A stretch of DNA of 64,000 bases from Ctenosaura bakeri (Eukaryota; Chordata; Lepidosauria; Squamata; Iguanidae). Each line of letters begins with the position of its first letter. Positions within the stretch are counted from its first letter, which is position 1. Made by a program: the position numbers and the translations under genes. Under the pieces are notes generated by a model. That model searched no databases and was not told the DNA's origin. It worked only from the letters and a program-made list of their open reading frames with translations. Location: positions 310,001 through 374,000 of the forward strand of contig CAOLHI010000057.1 of NCBI GenBank assembly GCA_948474755.1, given 5' to 3'. Positions 44,694-57,960 of this stretch are shown piece by piece.

Positions 44694-45528
44694 TCTAAAG
44701 CAACTACTAATCTGATAAGTCACAAATTATAATTTAGTTTAATATTTGTTGCCTGCTATTGTTTTTGTAATAAATCATAATGAACTGCTAAATTAATCTA
44801 TACTTGTGGTCATAAATAGATTATTAATATTAATACTATTAATATTAACATCCATTTCCTCAAAACTTATTTATAACTTAGCTATTATTACACATCAAAA
44901 TTAGTAATTTGTAAGTACCAAAGTAGAATATGTATAAAATTCATTGTAACTTCATTCTATTTCCTAGCTCTTATTTATTAATTTGTGTCTGTGTTTGTGT
45001 GTGTGTGTGTGTGTGTGTTAGTATGGCAACAAATTAAGGTCATCCATTATTTTCATAGTACAATTCACATAATAACAGAGAAAATAAACACCTAAATATC
45101 TGAACAAGAAAAATAAGCTGCAAGTTCCAAATCCTAAAATCATTAACTCACCCTTATTTTCTTAGATAATCAATTAAAAATCTCCATTCCATGATAAAAT
45201 CTTCTTTCCTTCTTCACTAGAATCTGATGCTGAAGTATCCTCAGGGCTTAGAATGGTACTAACCTTGCAATTCTAGTGACCAAGGTTGAAGTCTTTGTTA
45301 GCTTCCGGGGGGGTTGGAGGTTGAAAATTGCCCCCCTCCCAACTCTTGGAGCTTTTCCTCCTCTGTTATGAGAGATGAAGGTATAGGGATGTAGTCCAAT
45401 GTCCCTGTTGTTTTGGAAACAATGTCTGTAAGGTAATATACTTAGCTCTTTCTGTCTTCATCCATGATGTATATCTACATGAAGGGTTGTTTTCTGGAGA
45501 TATTAGGTATTGTGTGTTCTCTTAGTGA
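44694..45528. other. AT-rich intron with a (TG)n microsatellite
   Basis: (TG)n with interruptions at about 44986-45020. Otherwise nothing recognised. Confidence 0.6.
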
Positions 45529-45660
45529 CATAGAATCATAGAGTTGGAAGAGACCCCAGGGGCCATCGAGTCCAACCCCCTGCTCTGCAAGAACACCCAT
45601 CAAGAAATTCCCAACAGATGGCCATCCAACCTCCGCTTAAAAACCTCCAAAGAACCTCCA
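45529..45660 (-). mobile_element. CR1 LINE 3' end, short
   Basis: TAGAATCATAGAGTTGGAAG AGACC, CCATCGAGTCCAACCCCCTG and AACCTCCGCTTAAAAACCTC C are the antisense of the CR1 3' end. Severely 5' truncated. Confidence 0.92.
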
Positions 45661-47935
45661 TATGCACAGTTAAAATACAGTAGACATACAGGGTGAATTA
45701 ATTACCATGCTGCAACAACTGTATTCTGGTGACAGCAGTTGAAGCAAAGTTGCACATACTTGTGCATTGTGGTTGCATACTGCTGTTGCACTTTGCAGAA
45801 TGGTACCCAGACACTGACCTATGATATGAAATGTTGCTGTTCTACATGGTGGTTTTATAGTGCTGCCATACTGTATCTCTGCATTTGGATATGTGTGCTA
45901 CATCAAGGGGATTTTGGACTGAAGCTTTTTATTCTTTCCCCAAATATTTAGCAAGGATTCAGCTAGTGCTGCTGGAAGATTTAAATTTGGACATCAATTA
46001 TATTGATATTTGGAAAGAAACAAACATTTGGGAATCTGAGCCCTTGACAAATATTGTTTACGTATCTCTCTTGTCTTGTAAATTTTGAGATTGGTAGGAT
46101 TTCTGTTAGGTTTGCTTCAAGTCTGAGTTACTGTGTACTTTATATTGAGCTAAGTTTTGCTGAATTAATTTGCAAAGTAGCTGACATCTTGTTCCAACAC
46201 CAGTTTATGCAAGACTTATAAATGTCCGAGGTCTGAACTTGATAGATAGATGAAAGAAAGGTTCTTTGCAAGCAAATGAGATTTCAAAGAAATGGAAATA
46301 TATTACAAAATGCCAGCCAGTTATTTTATAGAATAGCTGTGAGGTGTCGCAAAGTCTAGTAAGTTTAATTGGACCACTTAATTTCTGGAATGTTAATTGT
46401 GAAATATTTGGAAAGGATGATTAAGCCTGGGGTATGTGTGTAATTATTTTCATCTAGGCTGTCCCTAGCCAATCCTCAGCTGTACTTTGCCAAACACTGT
46501 GCTACAATTGTATTGATTTACCACACAGCAATTAGGCCTGGGTTGTTTTAAAAACTAGGAAAAGGCTTATTCTTTGGGTTAGTGATAGTTAGGGGGGATA
46601 AAAATAAGTAGAAACATAGAGTTATAAAATCATTGTTACCAGGCATGCCTTCAGAACATATGAATGAATTTTTATGTTTTGAGTACACATGTGTCTTAGG
46701 GATAATGTTACTTTGACAAAAAAAGAAAAGAAAAAAAAAAGCATTAAGCAAATTGGACTCAAAAACTCAAATTCACACACAACTCTCTTAAAGGGGAGTT
46801 TTATCGAACAAACAATAATCAAGATATACACAATAGCTGCATTGAGGAATTGCAAACATCATGGTAGAGCTGCACAATTGGCAAAAGTACATGAAGAATA
46901 GCAAACTTACAAGGCTATGAGGGTTTGGAATTAAAAGCAGTTTGAATCTGTAGGGGTTGTTAAGGGGAGAGAAAGATCAGAGAAAGAGGTTCAAATGTAA
47001 AGATACTATATTACTTTCTCTAATCCTCACACCCACACATGTACGCACCCACACCAGAGAAAGAGGGGATGGTTTTAAGGAGCTGCAACATTCAGGAAAA
47101 GTACCCTCTAAAAGATAGCTGTAACAGATTGAGGGATTACCTCTCCTTACTCCCTTTGGACTTGTGCTGGGAAGCACTCCTGTCTAGGAAGGTGCAAGGA
47201 AAAGAGAACAAACTACCGTAACCAAGGTCCTCTAATGCCAGAGTCAGGACTTTAAGGAAGAGAAATAAGCAGGCCCAAATCCTGGATTCTAGGGGCCCAG
47301 AAGAGTGATTTTAGCAAGTTTAGGTAATGATTTTTAGCAAGGAGCCTCCAGAAGGAGCTCAGGTTTTTGCTTCAGTAGACCTCATGGATTGCTGTGAATT
47401 TGAAAATATTTTTAAAGCATTTCATGCCGGGGAAAATGAGAATGACATCAGAATTTATTTTAAACAGAGGAACTTCTTCAAACAAAAGATGTCCACCTGG
47501 ATTTCCAGAGGTATATTACTCAATGCCCAAGTTAGCAAAAGATGGTAATAACTCAGACAAGCACTCGCTTAAGAAAGATATTATAGAAATGTTAAATCAA
47601 TCATCTTTGCCCCAAAGGTGATATTTTCTATCAGTCATCTCCTCTCTGCTATACATTGTTTGCCAACTGCAGGGCCACATCCTGGAACACAAGGAACTTC
47701 ATTTGGGGGGTATTCAATATTTCAATTATTTAATCAGGAAATTTAAGCAAACTTTATGCTGGTAGATAATAGAATTCAGCAGAGGATCTGCCCAGAAGAG
47801 GCATTTCCCAGCCAACCCTTCTGTGTCATTGGCCAGACAATCAACTATGTTCCATTTTTGAGCATAGACATGTTCATCTCAGCAGTGGTATTGTACTTGG
47901 CTATATCCTAACACTACAGAGTGGGGAGGGATACC
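45661..47935. other. Unclassified intronic sequence
   Basis: AT-rich, with an A run near 46718-46740. No exon or nameable repeat. Confidence 0.5.
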
Positions 47936-48100
47936 ATGGCCTATCTCTCTCAACTCCTGTCAATGTGGGAATCCACTGCTAGAGCACCCCATAAGGTGTC
48001 CATCTAATCTCTATTTAAGAAACTCCAATAAAGCAGAGTCCACTTCCGAGGTGGCCTATTCAACTATCAAATAACTCTCATCATGCTCAAGAAATTCTTA

Positions 48101-49188
48101 GAATCATAGAATCATAGAGTTGGAAGAGACCACAGGGTCCATCCAGTCCAACCCCCTGCTGTGCAGGAACACACATCAAAACACTCCTGACAGATGGACA
48201 TCCATCCATGGACATCCATCTGTTTAAAAACCTCCAAAGAAGGAGACTCCACCACACTCCAAGGCAGTATATTCCACTGCTGGACAGCTCTGACCATCAG
48301 GAAGTTCTTCCTGAGTTTCAAGTGGAATCTCCTTTCCTGCAGCTTAAATCCATTGCTCCTTGTCCTAGTCTCTGGAGCAGCAGAAAACAAGCCCACTCCC
48401 TCCTTCACATGACATCCCTTCAAATAGTTAAACATGGCTATCATGTCCTTCTCTTCTGCAGACAAAACATCCCCAGATCCCTAAGCCACTCCTCATAGGA
48501 CATGGCTTCCAGACCCTCCACCATTTTGATCACCCTCCTCTGGACATGCTTCAGCTTGTTGATATCCTTCTTGAATTGAGGTGCCTTGAACTGGACACAG
48601 TATTCCAGATGAAGTCTAACCAAAGCAGAATAGAGTGGTACCATTACCTCCCTTGATCTAAACATCATACTCCTGTTGATCCAACCAAGAATCTCATTGG
48701 CGTTCTTGGCTGCTGCATCACACTGCTGACTCATGCTCAGCTTGTGGTCTATGAAGACTCCTAGATCCCTTTCACACGTACTGCTATCCAGCCACGTGTC
48801 CCCCATCCTATATTTCTGTATTCCATTTTTTCTACCTAAGTGTAGGACCTTACACTTCTCTCTGCTGAATTTCATTTTGTTAGCTTTGGCCTAGCTTTCC
48901 AATCTGTCAAGGTCATTTTGAATTTTGATCCTGTTCTCTGGGATATTAGCAACCCCTCCCAATTTGGTGTCATCTGCAAATTTGATGAGCATGCCCTCTA
49001 CTCCTTCATCCAAGTCATTGATGAAGATGTTGAATAGCACTGGGCCCAGGACAGAACCCTGTGGCACCCCATTAGTCACTTCCCTCCAGGATGAAAAGCA
49101 GCCATTGGTGAGAGCCCTTTGGGTTAAGTTGGTCAACCAATTACAAATCCAACTAACAGTAGCCCTGTCCAGCCCGCATTTTACCAGC
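48101..49188 (-). mobile_element. Younger CR1 LINE nested in older CR1
   Basis: Same family as 17203-18945, with long identical stretches. It starts with the CR1 tail (GAATCATAGAATCATAGAGT on +) and runs to the SGVPQ- or [20 protein letters not shown] region, with FADD in [10 protein letters not shown]. Frames are broken by stops and indels near 48885 and 48465. TTCTTA flanks it at 48095-48100 and 49189-49194. Confidence 0.93.
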
Positions 49189-49391
49189 TTCTTATTTAAT
49201 TTGAATCTCCTTTCTTATAATTGGAATGAATTGGTTTATTCCATTTTCTACACCATAGTCACTTTTTATATTTAAAAATGGCTATCATACCAACTCTCTG
49301 TCTTCTGTTCTCCAGTTTAAACATACCTGACTTCCTCAACCATTCTTCATAAGGTTTGGCTTCCGGACCTTTTAGTATCTTGATCACTCAC

Positions 49392-49972
49392 TGTCATGCA
49401 CTGGATAACCCACACTCCACAAGCTTCACTCTGAGATATCTAGTAGTTTTTATTTGTAGAAAATGCAGACAACACAGCACACATCTTCCAAAGTTGCTGA
49501 GACTAAAACAGACATGGAGCTCACACCATTTATAGATAATAATTCCACAATTTAGGTGCACAAAGCTGTGATTGGAGAGGATCATAAATCTAGCATCACA
49601 CTAATTCTCAGATAGTTCTCAGATCCGTGTGTAGTTCTTCCTTGACCTCAGAACATATTTTCTGCCTCTACACCAGATTCTCAAAACACAAGCCTCTACA
49701 CTTTTATTTCTGTCCAGCTCTGATCAACCACCCTTAATTGGATAAATTGTATTAATAGGCAATAAAGCAATTAACCAACTGATATTTTGTAACAGTACAG
49801 ATAGGCTCCAAACAGATACATTGTTGTAGTCATCAATTAGCACTGGATACTTTGTTGCATTAGAAGTAGGCTTAATATAATTGTACAGCAGTTACTGCTG
49901 TATTGACTACAATACACTATTTTAATACAAATCCAGCAGACCAACATATGGCAGGGGCTATCCATCCTGACA
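49392..49972 (-). mobile_element. Solo LTR, copy 2
   Basis: Colinear with 20099-20664, starting TGTCATGCACTGGATAACCC and ending TATCCATCCTGACA. Target duplication not recognisable. It lies inside the old CR1. Confidence 0.75.
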
Positions 49973-49996
49973 TCTGTTCTTTGGACATGATTCATT

Positions 49997-50092
49997 CATT
50001 CATTCATTCATTCATGTGTATCCCGCCTCTCCATATGGATGGAGGCGGCGAACAACTTACAAATAGCATGTATTTCGATACATTTTCTATGC
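49997..50092 (-). mobile_element. SINE tail fragment with 10-bp target duplication
   Basis: TATCCCGCCTCTCCATATGG ATGGAGGCGGCG, AACAACTTACAAATAGCATG are the antisense of the SINE at 39470-39712. ATGATTCATT flanks it at 49987-49996 and 50093-50102. A (TTCA)n expansion lies at the tail side. Confidence 0.82.
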
Positions 50093-50604
50093 ATGATTCA
50101 TTTTGCCAATATTTTAGACAATGGTTGTGGCAGACTGGGTGAGGTCTAATCAAAGTAGAATAGTACTGTTATTTCCCTTGATCTGGATACTACAAGGCTA
50201 GAATTGCATTGCCTTGTTTGACTGCTGTATGACAATGTAGACTCATGTTAAGTATACAGTTCACTAAGACTACTAGATCCTTTTTACATGCTGTCAAACC
50301 AGACATCACTCATCTTATATTTCTACCCAAGGTTTTTCTTCCTCGAACATAGCGTGTTGAAATTTGTTTGATTAATTTTAACTTCGCTCTTAAATCTGTT
50401 AAGATAATCTTTGATCTTGATTTTCTGCTGAGGTATTACCTCCTCTCTCAGTTTGGTGTCTTCTGCATATTTGATGAGCTTGCTCTCTATTTCAATGTAA
50501 TTGTCCTGCAATGTGTTACCAACAGTTCAGAATGTTCAGAGCTCAGAAGTAATGAGTCACAAATAACATTACCTTCTAAAATGGTATTATAATGCAAATC
50601 AGTA

Positions 50605-52150
50605 GAGCTATATTATAGATGGAGTTCTAGGAAAAGGGGATTTAGATTGGTTAGAGATGGGAACAATAGAAATTGAGAAGAAATTGGGGAAATTTTATTT
50701 TTATTTTTTGGAATCCTGTCAAGAGAGAAATGGAAAAAATAGAAACCTCCTTTTTGAAAAATATATTAGAAATTTGGAAGAAAAATAAGGAAAAATTAAT
50801 GCCGGCTACTTCACCATTAACTCCTGTAGTAATGATGGCAAGACTTCCAATTAATTTGAGAGGTGAAGTAGAGAAGGAATTAAAGAAGCAGAGAATAAAT
50901 AAGTTAAAAGATTGGATGAACATAATGATGAATAAAGATAAAATAAAGGAGAGATTATAGAGTACTAAGATATCATGGTTCAATTAAATACAGCTAGAAC
51001 AGTGGATAAGGAATTGGAAAAGGAATAATAAAGGTTTCAGAGAATATACTAAATTTAAACAAATGATTATACAAAGAGAAGGTATGGAGGAAAATGAAGT
51101 ATTGAAGGGTATCACAAGTGAAATATACAAAATGTTGGCAAAATTTGAAGATGAAGATAAATATCTTAGAAAAATATGGGAGGAGGAATTAGCACAAAAA
51201 GATAGATATTCCAGAATGGAAAAAAATTTGGAATCAGCGTCATTTTAAAAACTTGTCTGTAAGGATAAAAGAGAACTATTATAAATTGGTTTGGAGAGGG
51301 TACCTAACACCAGTAATGTTAAATTATATAGATAAGAATTACTCAAGGTTGTGTTGGAGGAGTTGTCAAGAGATTGGTACATATGTGGTGGAATTGTGAA
51401 GGTGTACAGAAATTATGGCAAAGGGTGTTTAAAGATAAAAGAGATAACTGCAATTGATTTACAAATATGTGCATTATTATCTGTATTTGATAAGGTTAAT
51501 TGTACCCAGGCAATGAAGGATTTAATTACAAATTTATTAACTGCAGCAAGGTTAATTATATCAAGAAAATGGAAAATGCATGCAGATTTTGAAATAGAGG
51601 ATTGGTATAAAGAAGTGTGGAAAATTGCAATTAATGATATGTTAACATGTCGAAGCAAGGCCAAAAAAGGAATAATGAAGCGGACTGATTTCGAAGCAAT
51701 ATGGAAGATATTTGTAGAAAAGGTTTTAATAAAAGAGGAAGATGTCATACCTCCACAAGAAGAATTACAATTCTGGAAAGTGGAGTAAGTTGAAACATAA
51801 TTGGCTCTGGGGGGTGGGTTTATTTTTAGGAATAGTTTGATATGTTTAGTAATAAGATTGTATTTAGTAATAGTAATAGATTAAATGTAATTGAAAAGTA
51901 TAGAGTTAAGAATGAAATTATTATAAAAATAATGAGTATAATGAGGATGAGATCTAGATATAAGTAACCAAAGTATATAAGCAGTGTGATATAGAATATG
52001 TTGAATAAGTATATGATTGTAATGGAATTGGAGAGAATTAATAATGTAAGCTTGTTTTTGTTGAAATTCCTTTTTTTTTTCATGGTTATGTGTATTACAT
52101 AGTGTTTTTCTTTTTTTGTTCTGTTCTTTTCTTTATAATGAATAAAAAAA
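50605..52150 (+). mobile_element. L1 LINE, 3' part of ORF2 and 3' UTR
   Basis: Conceptual translation in shifting frames gives the C-terminal L1 ORF2 pattern: MMARLPINLRGEVEKELKKQ, a KQMIIQREGMEENEVLK segment, YWRGYLTP- and WWNCEGVQKLW-like segments near 51290-51420, and DWYKEVWKIAINDMLTCRSK. The 3' end is a T-rich region followed by ATAATGAATAAAAAAATAAT at about 52135-52155. Stops and indels make it inactive. 5' truncated. Confidence 0.8.
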
Positions 52151-52155
52151 TAATA

Positions 52156-53035
52156 TTACCTATAGTTAATTACTTTTGGGATAACAAGGGCTAACAAAGT
52201 TACATTTTATAATATAACAAGGAAGAGCAAAGTTACTCTATGAGTATAATCCAGTTTCTAATTATTTTCAAAACAGTTATTTTTAAGGTCCTTGTAAAAA
52301 CCATTTTGACAGGAAGTTTTGAAATGTTATGATCCGTAAGTCTATTGACCAAGCGAGAAAAGTAAGATAAAGTGATGTCAAAGTATTAAGTAGTATAACA
52401 AATGGTGTAACAAGTTAACTTAGTCATTGTTGAAATTAATAACAGAAACAATTACTTTTTAAACATTGCAGTATGTAACCAAATTTTTTTTTTTTTGCTA
52501 GCATGTGAAAGGAAGTTGTGTACTGTACGATAATGTAATTGTGACTTTCTGTACATTTAGTTATGTGTGCCATTATGCTCTGCCCACAGCAGTGAAAGTC
52601 TAGTCTTACACATGTCCAAAAGCAAATCCTATTCAATATGACCAAAAATGGGCAAAGATCTTTTTCAGTGCCTACTGATTATGCCTCTTGTATTCTATCT
52701 TCAGCACACCATCCAATGAAGATTTTCTGTGTGGTTAAAAGCTTACTGAGATCAGACTTAGGGAGGCCAGAATTAGACTGCTCAGTTCCCCGGTGTGATT
52801 GATTTTCCTAGCACTTTCTAAAGAAAGTCACTTATATTCACTCAAAACTTGATGCCATAGTTATTGCAAAGTCTACAAAGATGTCAAATGTGCCATCTAG
52901 TTAATTTTCTTGGGATTAGTTTTAGTTGTTGCAGCCTGAGGATGTGAACAAGACACCTGATTCCACCACATGTGGTCTTAACCCTTGACCGTCTTGGCTA
53001 TTAGGATCTAGCAGATGTTAATTTATTTTGTGGGT
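52156..53035. other. Unclassified intronic sequence
   Basis: No exon or nameable repeat. T run at 52484-52496. Confidence 0.5.
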
Positions 53036-53039
53036 CTGA

Positions 53040-53345
53040 AGGGTGGTGAATGCCTCACTTTGTCGTGGGGAGGTGACTATTGCCATGCAAAAGAAGGTTG
53101 TAGTGTACCTTTTCCTGAAGAAAACCTGCCTGGACCTGAAGGTATGTGAGAACCATCCTACCACTAATATACCATATTTGGGCAAGGTGCTTGAACGTGT
53201 GGTAGCTGGACACCTTCAGATGTTCTTGGAGGAAACAGATTATCTGGATCCATTTCAGTCTGGTTTCAGGCCAGGATACAGTAACTGTGCAACCTGGATA
53301 AAATCAGGCAAGAAGGCTTTAATAAAAAAGCCAAATTTTGATTTG
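53040..53345 (+). mobile_element. L2-like LINE fragment (reverse transcriptase fingers)
   Basis: Translation contains YLGKVLERVVAGHLQMFLEE and TDYLDPFQSGFRPGYSNCAT, the conserved L2 reverse-transcriptase entry motif. Broken on both sides. Confidence 0.88.
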
Positions 53346-53559
53346 TTGCCAAAATGATCCCAATGCTAGCACCAGTTGAGCCTCCAGAAGGAGAGAGTTC
53401 CACAGTTAGGAAGCTACAAGTGGAGAGTCATTTTCAATGTCCTTCCACAATGTATTTCCCCTATTGGAGAGACAAAGAAGATAGCTCCTCCAATAGATCT
53501 CATTCATCAGGCAGGGACATTTATAGAGAGGTTTTCCTTCAAGTATTGAGATATCAAGC

Positions 53560-54056
53560 CATTTAGCCCTTTAAATATTGTTATCAGCACCTTAAATTAA
53601 GACTGGAAGCATGTTGGCAGCCAGTGCAATTCCTTCCAAATTGATCTTATATGGTAGCTGAATGGTATTCCAGTGAGTTGTCTCTTCACTGCCTTTTGCA
53701 TTAGCTGCAATTTCTGAGTCATCTTCAAAGGCAGCCCCATATAGAGTGCATTGTGGTACTCTAATTGGGAAATTACCAATGTGTGGACTACTTTGACTAA
53801 GCTGTCCCTATCCCGGAAAGGCCATAGCTGGCAGATCAGTGAAGCTTGTCCCTGGCACTCCAAGCCATGGAGCCCATCTGGGTGACAAAGATGGATCTAT
53901 GACTACATCCGGAAGAATGAAGGAACGACGGAAGATTTTAGATGGGGATTGAAAAGAGTATGAAAAGATGGTTTTGGAAAATAATGTCTGTGATTTGAAT
54001 GTTAATCTGTTTTTGTAATTTAATGTGTAATAATAATAATAAGAAGAAGAAGAAGA

Positions 54057-54101
<45 letters not shown>

Positions 54102-54330
54102 GGATCTATGACTACATCCAGACTATGTACCTGATCCTCCACGGAGAGGGCTATTCCATCCAGCTTGGGCAAACTATCCAATTCCTGAACCCCAGAACCA
54201 ACAATCCACAGACTCTCCACCTTGTTGAGATTCTGCTTCACTTTACTGACCCTCATCCAGCCCATTACAACATCCAGGTACCGCTCCAGCACCTTCACAG
54301 CCCCAGTTTACTTGGATGACAAAGAGTAAA
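53560..54330 (-). mobile_element. L2-like LINE fragment with microsatellite inside
   Basis: Minus-strand translation gives VVMGWMRVSKVKQNLNKVES (54298-54100), then after a repeat DRDSLVKVVHTLVISQLEYH and NALYMGLPLKMTQKLQLMQ (53863-53597), in L2 order. A GATG/GAAGAA repeat at 54040-54100 interrupts. Confidence 0.82.
54040..54100. repeat. (AAG)n then (GAT)n microsatellite
   Basis: AAGAAGAAGAAGAA followed by about 13 GAT units. Confidence 0.95.
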
Positions 54331-54359
54331 GCTGAGTTTTGTCAATATTTCCAGGTCAC

Positions 54360-54545
54360 ACATGTCTCATGGGTGTACTATTTAACATTGTTTAACAAGT
54401 TTTACATTGTCTAGTTTTTAACTGATAAACTATTTAATATATTTTTAATATTTTAAACTCTTGTTATTATTTATTGTTTTAAACTGATGTTATTGTAAAC
54501 CATCCTGAGATTGTTGGATGTATAAATACTTTAATAAATAAGATG
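54360..54545 (+). mobile_element. L2-like 3' tail
   Basis: GTTTTAAACTGATGTTATTG TAAACCATCCTGAGATTGTT GGATGTATAAATACTTTAAT AAATAA is the standard L2-type 3' end. The coding part is missing. Confidence 0.78.
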
Positions 54546-55185
54546 TAAATGAAATAATGGAGCTTATTCCTATGCAAATTGGTGTAAGTTTCCAGCCTTA
54601 ATGTCTGAACACCTGGGATGGGAATGGGATGCTGAAGAATAACAATCATAACCAATCTTCTATAGCTGATTGCCATTGTTGTTGTTTTTAGCAATGTGTT
54701 TCCCAAAAGTAGCAAAAAAGAGGCACAGACATTAAGATCACTTTCCTCCAAAAGCAGAACAAAAGAGACTATGATATATGGGGCGGTTAGAGAAAAAGAA
54801 GTTTGTAATGTTGAGAAACTAATTTCCTTATATGAGGAATGAGATCATGTATTAATAGATGAGTGATGGCACTCATCTGCAAAACTTGAATCACTTAGAT
54901 TGAACTTTAAGATTTGTCTGGTATAGACATGAAACAGTCTGACATCACATGGAGAAATATGAAGTGTCTGAGACTAATGCACGTATCAGTGAGAACAGAA
55001 GTGATGGAAGAATATTCATTAGACAGATTCTCCATGGAAGCGAGCTGCTCAGTCCTTGCAACTTGTCAGCTGTCTTAAAGATGCTGGCTCAGTTGACGTG
55101 TTTGTAGTTGGTAGAAGTCTTTATCATAGTAAAGATGTAACGCCTGTTCCTTCCATTAGACAGAGTGACAAAACTACCTCAGGTG
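54546..55185. other. Unclassified intronic sequence
   Basis: No exon or nameable repeat. Confidence 0.5.
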
Positions 55186-55189
55186 ACAG

Positions 55190-55385
55190 ATACCGAGGCA
55201 GGAGGTAGCTGCCTTTGGACAATCATTTCCATTCCCCTTGGTATTCCCTAGGAAGGTGGTAGACTCTTCTTCATCAAAGGATTTTAAGCAGAGTTTGGAT
55301 GCTCACTTCTCAGAGGTACTTTAGCAGTACATTTCTACAGTGGCATGGGAATGGACTAGATGGATCCTGAGGTACATACAATCAT
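55190..55385 (+). mobile_element. Old CR1 3' relic
   Basis: Translation shows GRVVDSSSSKDFKQSLDAHF SEVL, followed by ATGGACTAGATGGATCCTGA, which matches the CR1 C-terminus and tail without the octamer repeat. Confidence 0.75.
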
Positions 55386-55609
55386 TACAGTTGTAGCTGG
55401 TCTACTAAAGGCCAGAGTTTTGTGTGCCATACACATGATCCAAAACCCTCTAAACTTGCTCTCTGCTCCCTTGTTATATTAAGGACAACATTCTTTTGCC
55501 AAGCAAAAATCAACGGATAGTCTGGTTCACTTCTGTACACTGGGTGGATTTTTTCTTTGCCTAAAGTGGCAAATAAATAAATAAATAATCTTGGAACCTG
55601 GATGTTCAG

Positions 55610-56390
55610 GTTTCATCAGCAGTGAAGAATGTGTTTTCACAACTGAAACTAGTGCACCAGCAAGCACTCATTCCTGGAGAACTCAGATCTGGCTTTGGTG
55701 ACACATGGGTTGATTACACCCTGTTTGAGTTATTGTAAGACACTCTTTTTTGAGGCTGCCTTTTGAATTTGTTTTGAAACTGCACCATATTCAGAATGCT
55801 TCAGCTACACTGTTAACTGGAGCTGATTACAGGGAACATATACCTTTCCCTTGTTGAGATAGTTTCACTGACTATAAGTCTATTTCCAAGCATAATTGAA
55901 AGTGCTGGTTATGTCCTTTAAAACCCTACACGCTTTGGGTCCTGACTATCTGAAATAGCATATTTCCTTCTGTGAGCCTGCTCTGTTTCTAACATTTTCA
56001 GAAGAGGACTTTTCCTCTGTCCTGCCATCAACATGGGTGCATTTGGTGAGAACCCAGGAGAGAGACTTCTTGGTACCTGCTGTGAATTTAGGGGACTCCC
56101 TCCCGTGGGAGGTTCAGCTGGTCCCTGAATGCTCTTTTTCTACCAGTAGGGAAATATTTTTTTATTTAGGAAACTCTTCAGCTCTTAAGTTACTGTATCA
56201 GAAGGGTCTTTTCATGGGATATGGTGCACTCTTATCCTTTTATTATGTTTTAATGTGATTTTCAATTGCTTTGATTTAGTGTCTTTAACAATTTTATTTT
56301 TATCAAATAGATTTTTGTGGCGCTTTGTTTTAATTTGTTGTAAGCTGCCTTGTATCTTGGAAGATGCAAATCAAGAAAGATATAGTTGAG
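55610..56390 (+). mobile_element. L2-like LINE 3' relic
   Basis: Decayed frames show DTWVDYTLFELL, FKTLHALGPDYLK-like and LGDSLPWEVQLVPECS segments in L2 order. The 3' end GTTGTAAGCTGCCTTGTATC TTGG is the L2-type tail. Confidence 0.75.
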
Positions 56391-57960
56391 GAGGATAGTG
56401 TGTCTGATTATTTTGATAGATTTCTGACAGAATCTAGGTAAAGTTTCTATGGAAAACAAGTTTGATAAATTCATGGAACAAGTGACAAGTGAACTTAAAC
56501 ATAAACTTAAACTTAAACAAGAGAAGTTATAATCAAACAGACATCTGAAAAGACAATTGTTGAAGTTCAAGAGAAAGCAGCAGGAACTATGTGAGAAATG
56601 ACTCAAGATCTGGAAATCAAGATTAGGCAAAATGATACATGTACATAGCAAGAATTTGAGAGATTATATTGTATGTGCAAGAAGGATGAAGGTTCCAAGT
56701 GATATTATAATCCTGTTCTCAACTAGAAGTGGGAATATCAAGTTCTGGAGTTTAATTAGAAGTCGTTATGAAAGATTCAGGACAACCTGCTTGTGTGCTT
56801 GAAGGAAATTTTACCACAGTTTAATAGGAAAAGGGGAAAAAATTACAAATCTTTGGTGGACAAATTTAGCAGTAAGATTTTTTTCCCCCAGCTGGAATTG
56901 ATTGGAAGGTCTGATTTTTATCTAGAAGAATGAAAGACACAGGTTGAGCAAGACTGATCAGAGAAATTACTTTCTAGGGCCATTTAAGAACACTGAGTCT
57001 AGAAAGAAAGAAGGGAAAAGAAAGAAACGAAAAAAATAGAATAGAATGATTTTGATGAAGAAGGGGATCTGTAAGAATCAGAAGAGTCCAAGGATGCTGA
57101 TCAAAATTGAAAAATAAATAAATAAATAAATAGATAGATAGATAGACTTATCAGTGTTGGATGGATGGTTTATTATTTAGAAAAGAATGAGGGTAATATG
57201 ATGATAGGTTCTTTCACCTTAAATTTTGAGTTTCAAATGTTTATTACTGCATGAAAAGTGTAATAAGATTACTTCCTATGATGATGATGATGATGATGGT
57301 GGTGGTTTGAGGGATATTATTGTCTTTTGATGATTGATTGTTAATATACTAATATAGTATTATCAGTATACTAATATACTAAATATTAATATAGAATATA
57401 TAAGAATAAGTTAAGAATGATTATGATAGGATATGGAATATGTTAAGATTGACTTCTCTACTTGTTAATTAAATAAGTTCGAAAAATTAAGATGAGAAGT
57501 GATTATAAGTGATTATTATTAGTTAATTAACGTAGAGGATTATTGTTATTTTGGTGGCTTATTATTATTACTTTGTTACTCGCTGAATAGTTATTGATTA
57601 TTTGTTTGGATTAATATAGATTAAGTTGATAAGTGAGTATAGAATAAGTTGATAAGATTAAGTTAAGAGTGGGAATGAAAGATTTACTAGTTAGGTGTGT
57701 TGTGTGAGTGGCATGAGCTATTTGCAACAAGGATGGGAACCAGTTTTGGTCGTCTGTTGTCTTTTGCAGTTCATGGTTTTGTGTTTTTTTCCCCTTATTT
57801 GTATTGTATGTATTTTTAGTTCTTTGTATTGTTTTTACTGTTGTTGTCTGCTGTATGTTTCTGTCTAGTAATTTTTTTTAAAAAAAAGTGGGATGGAAAA
57901 AATAAAAGTGGGTTGTTAAATGAAATTATTCAATAAATAGGAATTTGGTAGGTTGTTATG
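56391..57960 (+). mobile_element. Possible L1 relic (ORF1-like plus 3' UTR-like)
   Basis: 56395-57110 gives Lys/Glu-rich coiled-coil-like frames with stops. 57720-57950 is T-rich and ends GAAATTATTCAATAAATAGG, like an L1 3' end. No diagnostic domain is visible. (GATA)n lies at about 57130-57147. Confidence 0.3.

Larger units (their letters stand above)
47940..50510 (-). mobile_element. Old CR1 LINE broken by three later insertions
   Basis: Antisense CR1-like sequence in three pieces. 47940-48094 holds the 3' end (CATAAGGTGTCCATCTAATC, AACTATCAAATAACTCTCAT). 49195-49391 includes AACATACCTGACTTCCTCAA CC and ATAAGGTTTGGCTTCCGGAC. About 50093-50510 includes TGGGTGAGGTCTAATCAAAG and TTCCCTTGATCTGGATACTA. 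They are in colinear order and interrupted by a younger CR1, a solo LTR and a SINE tail. Confidence 0.75.
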
